Assembly: GCA_003513895.1 (NCBI GenBank)
Contig: DOSU01000028.1
Location: 8,807-16,309 of the forward strand
Source: Rikenellaceae bacterium
GTDB taxonomy: Bacteria; Bacteroidota; Bacteroidia; Bacteroidales; UBA932
DNA length: 7,503 nucleotides
Reading direction: 5' to 3'
Shown piece after piece: positions 6,571-7,503 of this stretch. Made by a program: the position numbers and the translations under genes. Under the pieces are notes generated by a model that worked only from the letters and a program-made list of their open reading frames with translations, was not told where the DNA came from and made no database searches. Position 1 is the stretch's first letter, and every line of letters begins with the position of its first letter.

Positions 6571-7151
6571 TTCCTTATTTTTTTAAGATACCCATCGTTC
6601 GGAGGAGTACATCCACAATTCGCTAAAATCGGTTCTAAGATAAAACAAGCATACTCCTTGCTTTTAAGTTTTTCTACAACTGCCTTCGGATCATTAAAGT
6701 GAATTAAATCAGGAGTAAGATTAAAAATTGTTCCGCTTCCTGGCATCATATTCTCGTGTACCCCGTGATATCCCCCTTTTATCCCAAGTATTTTTTTCCT
6801 TCCAGTATATGCCCTTGCCAGCCTTAAGGCATAAGCAACGGCATCAGACCCCGTAGTAGCGAATCTCACCCTTTCTGCGCTTGGAATTATTTCGTGCAAG
6901 ATTTCAGCGACCTCTTTTTCTATATCGGTTTGGTAAGAAAAAAACCATCCGTTTTTTATTGTTTCGGAGATCGTTTTTATTATATCTTTATCGGCATGTC
7001 CAAAAATCAAAGCTCCATAACCCATCCACAAATCTATATATTTTTTCCCATTTTTATCGATAACATAAGGTCCTCTACCGGAAATGATATCTTTTGGATA
7101 ACCTGGCGGTATTGGAATGGGAGAATTCACACCACCGGCTAAATAATTCAT
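5556..7151 (-). CDS. Chimeric ORF: truncated GSA-aminotransferase-like N-terminus fused in frame to the C-terminal ABC ATPase half of UvrA
   Basis: One uninterrupted 531-codon frame holds parts of two unrelated proteins. Residues 1 to about 189 match the start of glutamate-1-semialdehyde 2,1-aminomutase and related class III PLP aminotransferases. Residues from about 195 to the end match the last third of UvrA. Intact relatives are about 430 and about 940 residues long, so each parent is cut. No linker lies between them, and neither half retains what it would need for its normal job: no PLP lysine in the first, no first ABC cassette or UvrB-binding domain in the second. Start: ATG at 7151-7149, 6 bp after the stop of the upstream gene. 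Only about ten residues of a typical N-terminus would be missing. The product, if made, has no known function. The ORF could equally be an assembly artefact; the two module entries describe the halves. Confidence 0.85.
   Translation of the reverse strand: MNYLAGGVNSPIPIPPGYPKDIISGRGPYVIDKNGKKYIDLWMGYGALIFGHADKDIIKTISETIKNGWFFSYQTDIEKEVAEILHEIIPSAERVRFATTGSDAVAYALRLARAYTGRKKILGIKGGYHGVHENMMPGSGTIFNLTPDLIHFNDPKAVVEKLKSKEYACFILEPILANCGCTPPNDGYLKKIRKIEIPAFRRTGNGKFIELFGATGNNLKNVDIKIPLGCFIGVSGVSGSGKSSLINETLMPVLSNFFYNSLYTPLPYREMNGKFNIDKLVEIDQSAIGRTPRSNPATYTNVFSDIRKLFVETQDSKIRGFKPGRFSFNVKGGRCEECRGAGVQTIEMNFLPAVYVHCKACNGKRYNPETLAVKYRGKSINDVLDMTITQAVVFFEHMPSIVNKLKALEDVGLGYVTLGQSSTTLSGGESQRVKLATELARRGTGNSLYLLDEPTTGLHFEDIHVLLGVLQKIVDQGNTVIIIEHNLDVLRSVDYIFDLGPEGGAKGGMIVAQGTPEELRANKMSVTGSYL
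6558..6590 (-). other. Fusion junction between aminotransferase-like and UvrA sequence
   Basis: The switch falls within residues 188-198 (YLKKIRKIEIP). YLKKIRKI fits an aminotransferase helix that would normally continue towards the DEV strand. From about KIEIP onward the sequence is UvrA. UvrA proteins of this group, as I remember them, have a YL-x-G-x-x-KI-x-x-P stretch at the same place, so the two parents may share short similarity here. The DNA is purine-rich, with a run of seven A on the coding strand. The exact base of the join cannot be fixed without the parent sequences. Confidence 0.7.
6588..7151 (-). pseudogene. 5' fragment of a class III PLP aminotransferase (GSA aminomutase-like)
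   Basis: Residues 1 to about 188 of the chimera. Recognisable family features are the opening GGVNSP (6-11), the strand-turn-strand GPYVIDKNGKKYIDLWMGYG (27-46), FGHAD (50-54), the PLP-phosphate loop TTGSDAVAYALRLARA (99-114), the YHG motif (128-130) and the ILEP strand (171-174). The fragment stops just before where the family has the DEV strand that contacts the PLP ring, and well before the catalytic lysine, so it cannot act as an aminotransferase. Similar enzymes serve tetrapyrrole synthesis (hemL) or, in surface-polysaccharide clusters, amino-sugar or side-chain synthesis. The AT-rich upstream neighbour favours a specialised cluster over the housekeeping hemL, but this is inference. Base composition by hand count is about 39% GC, below the UvrA part. 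Confidence 0.8.
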
Positions 7152-7157
7152 ATATTT

Positions 7158-7503
7158 TTAGTTAATTTTCTTTTTTAATGATTTTATTATATTTTCTATC
7201 GTTTTTAATTTTTTTTCGAAGGGTCCTTCTATCCTTTGATAGTTAATTCCTAATGAATCTAAATTGTTGATTATCTGATTCATAAAAATAGACATGTCGA
7301 GATCAAAGTATTTGCTAATACTGCTGTTATTGGGGTCATTAATAAAGACAAAATCATACTTTCTCATATCTGTGGAGAAAAAATCATAAGATGTTTTATT
7401 AAAAAAAATGTGAGTTGCTATCGATAATAAGTGATCGATGAAACCAGTCGAATCGTAAAGCAAATATTCTTTTCCAGAATAAATTTTTTCAGGAGCATTT
7501 GCC
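7158..7503 (-). CDS. Partial protein, C-terminal part of a possible AAA_28/NadR-like P-loop kinase
   Basis: The frame is open through the right edge, so this is the last ~114 residues of a longer protein. A TTG at 7463 is an internal codon, not a convincing start. The stop is the TAA at 7160-7158. The visible part reads LLYDSTGFIDHLL, then YDFVFINDPN, then LDSLGINYQRIEGPFEKKL, and ends in a lysine-rich helix. This order (acidic strand with a D-S/T motif, a YDxVF strand, then a terminal helix-strand 'GIxYxxIxG' and helix) resembles the C-terminal half of the NadR ribosylnicotinamide kinase domain and other AAA_28 small-molecule kinases. The usual DGxR lid motif is not seen, and the Walker A would lie outside the window. 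Composition is about 28% GC, far below the left side. It ends 6 bp before the chimeric ORF, so both are probably in one operon. The kinase assignment is tentative; that it is a real coding region is likely. Confidence 0.6.
   Translation of the reverse strand, partial: ANAPEKIYSGKEYLLYDSTGFIDHLLSIATHIFFNKTSYDFFSTDMRKYDFVFINDPNNSSISKYFDLDMSIFMNQIINNLDSLGINYQRIEGPFEKKLKTIENIIKSLKKKIN

Noticed and set aside
5556..7151. Annotating the ORF simply as uvrA or as a hemL-type aminomutase.
   Set aside because: Each family covers only part of the protein, and each half lacks residues needed for its activity.
7158..7463. A complete 101-residue small protein starting at TTG 7463.
   Set aside because: The frame stays open upstream through the window edge, so the TTG is most likely internal and the gene is partial.
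1..7503. tRNA, rRNA, CRISPR arrays, insertion sequences, or direct repeats flanking the fusion junction.
   Set aside because: None were seen by reading. In particular, no transposase, inverted repeats or target duplication is visible around 6575 that would explain the join.

Overview
The window looks like a chromosomal segment from a Bacteroidota bacterium, most likely of the Bacteroidales type. The evidence is an ECF sigma factor paired with a membrane protein carrying an N-terminal PPxxLW motif, a promoter of the TTTG/TAnnTTTG type, no clear Shine-Dalgarno sequences, a TPR lipoprotein-like/EnvC-like pair, and a long TGS-domain nucleoside kinase. Most of the window has balanced base composition (roughly 42-47% GC by hand count of sample lines). 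The right end falls to about 28% GC.

Layout: (1) 1-800, minus strand: an ECF sigma-70 factor followed after 1 bp by a single-pass membrane protein, probably its anti-sigma or envelope partner, cut by the left edge. (2) 801-922: a divergent intergenic region with a Bacteroidota-type promoter reading right. (3) 923-3833, plus strand: a two-gene operon encoding an exported TPR protein and an exported coiled-coil LytM/M23-fold protein of the EnvC type, whose zinc site is degenerate. (4) 3837-7503, minus strand: from right to left, the C-terminal part of a probable P-loop kinase-like protein (AT-rich), a 531-codon chimeric ORF, and a uridine-kinase-family nucleoside kinase with an N-terminal TGS domain. 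The two gene blocks converge with only 3 bp between stop codons.

The most unusual object is the chimeric ORF at 5556-7151. Its first ~190 codons are the N-terminal part of a glutamate-1-semialdehyde-aminotransferase-like (class III PLP) enzyme, ending before the PLP lysine. Its last ~337 codons are the complete distal ABC ATPase half of the DNA-repair protein UvrA. The two are joined in frame within an A-rich stretch at about 6558-6590. This is either a real recombination that removed the first two thirds of uvrA and joined a foreign, AT-rich biosynthetic cluster to the chromosome, or an assembly chimera. The sequence alone cannot decide. I see no RNA genes, CRISPR arrays, transposases or clear terminators.
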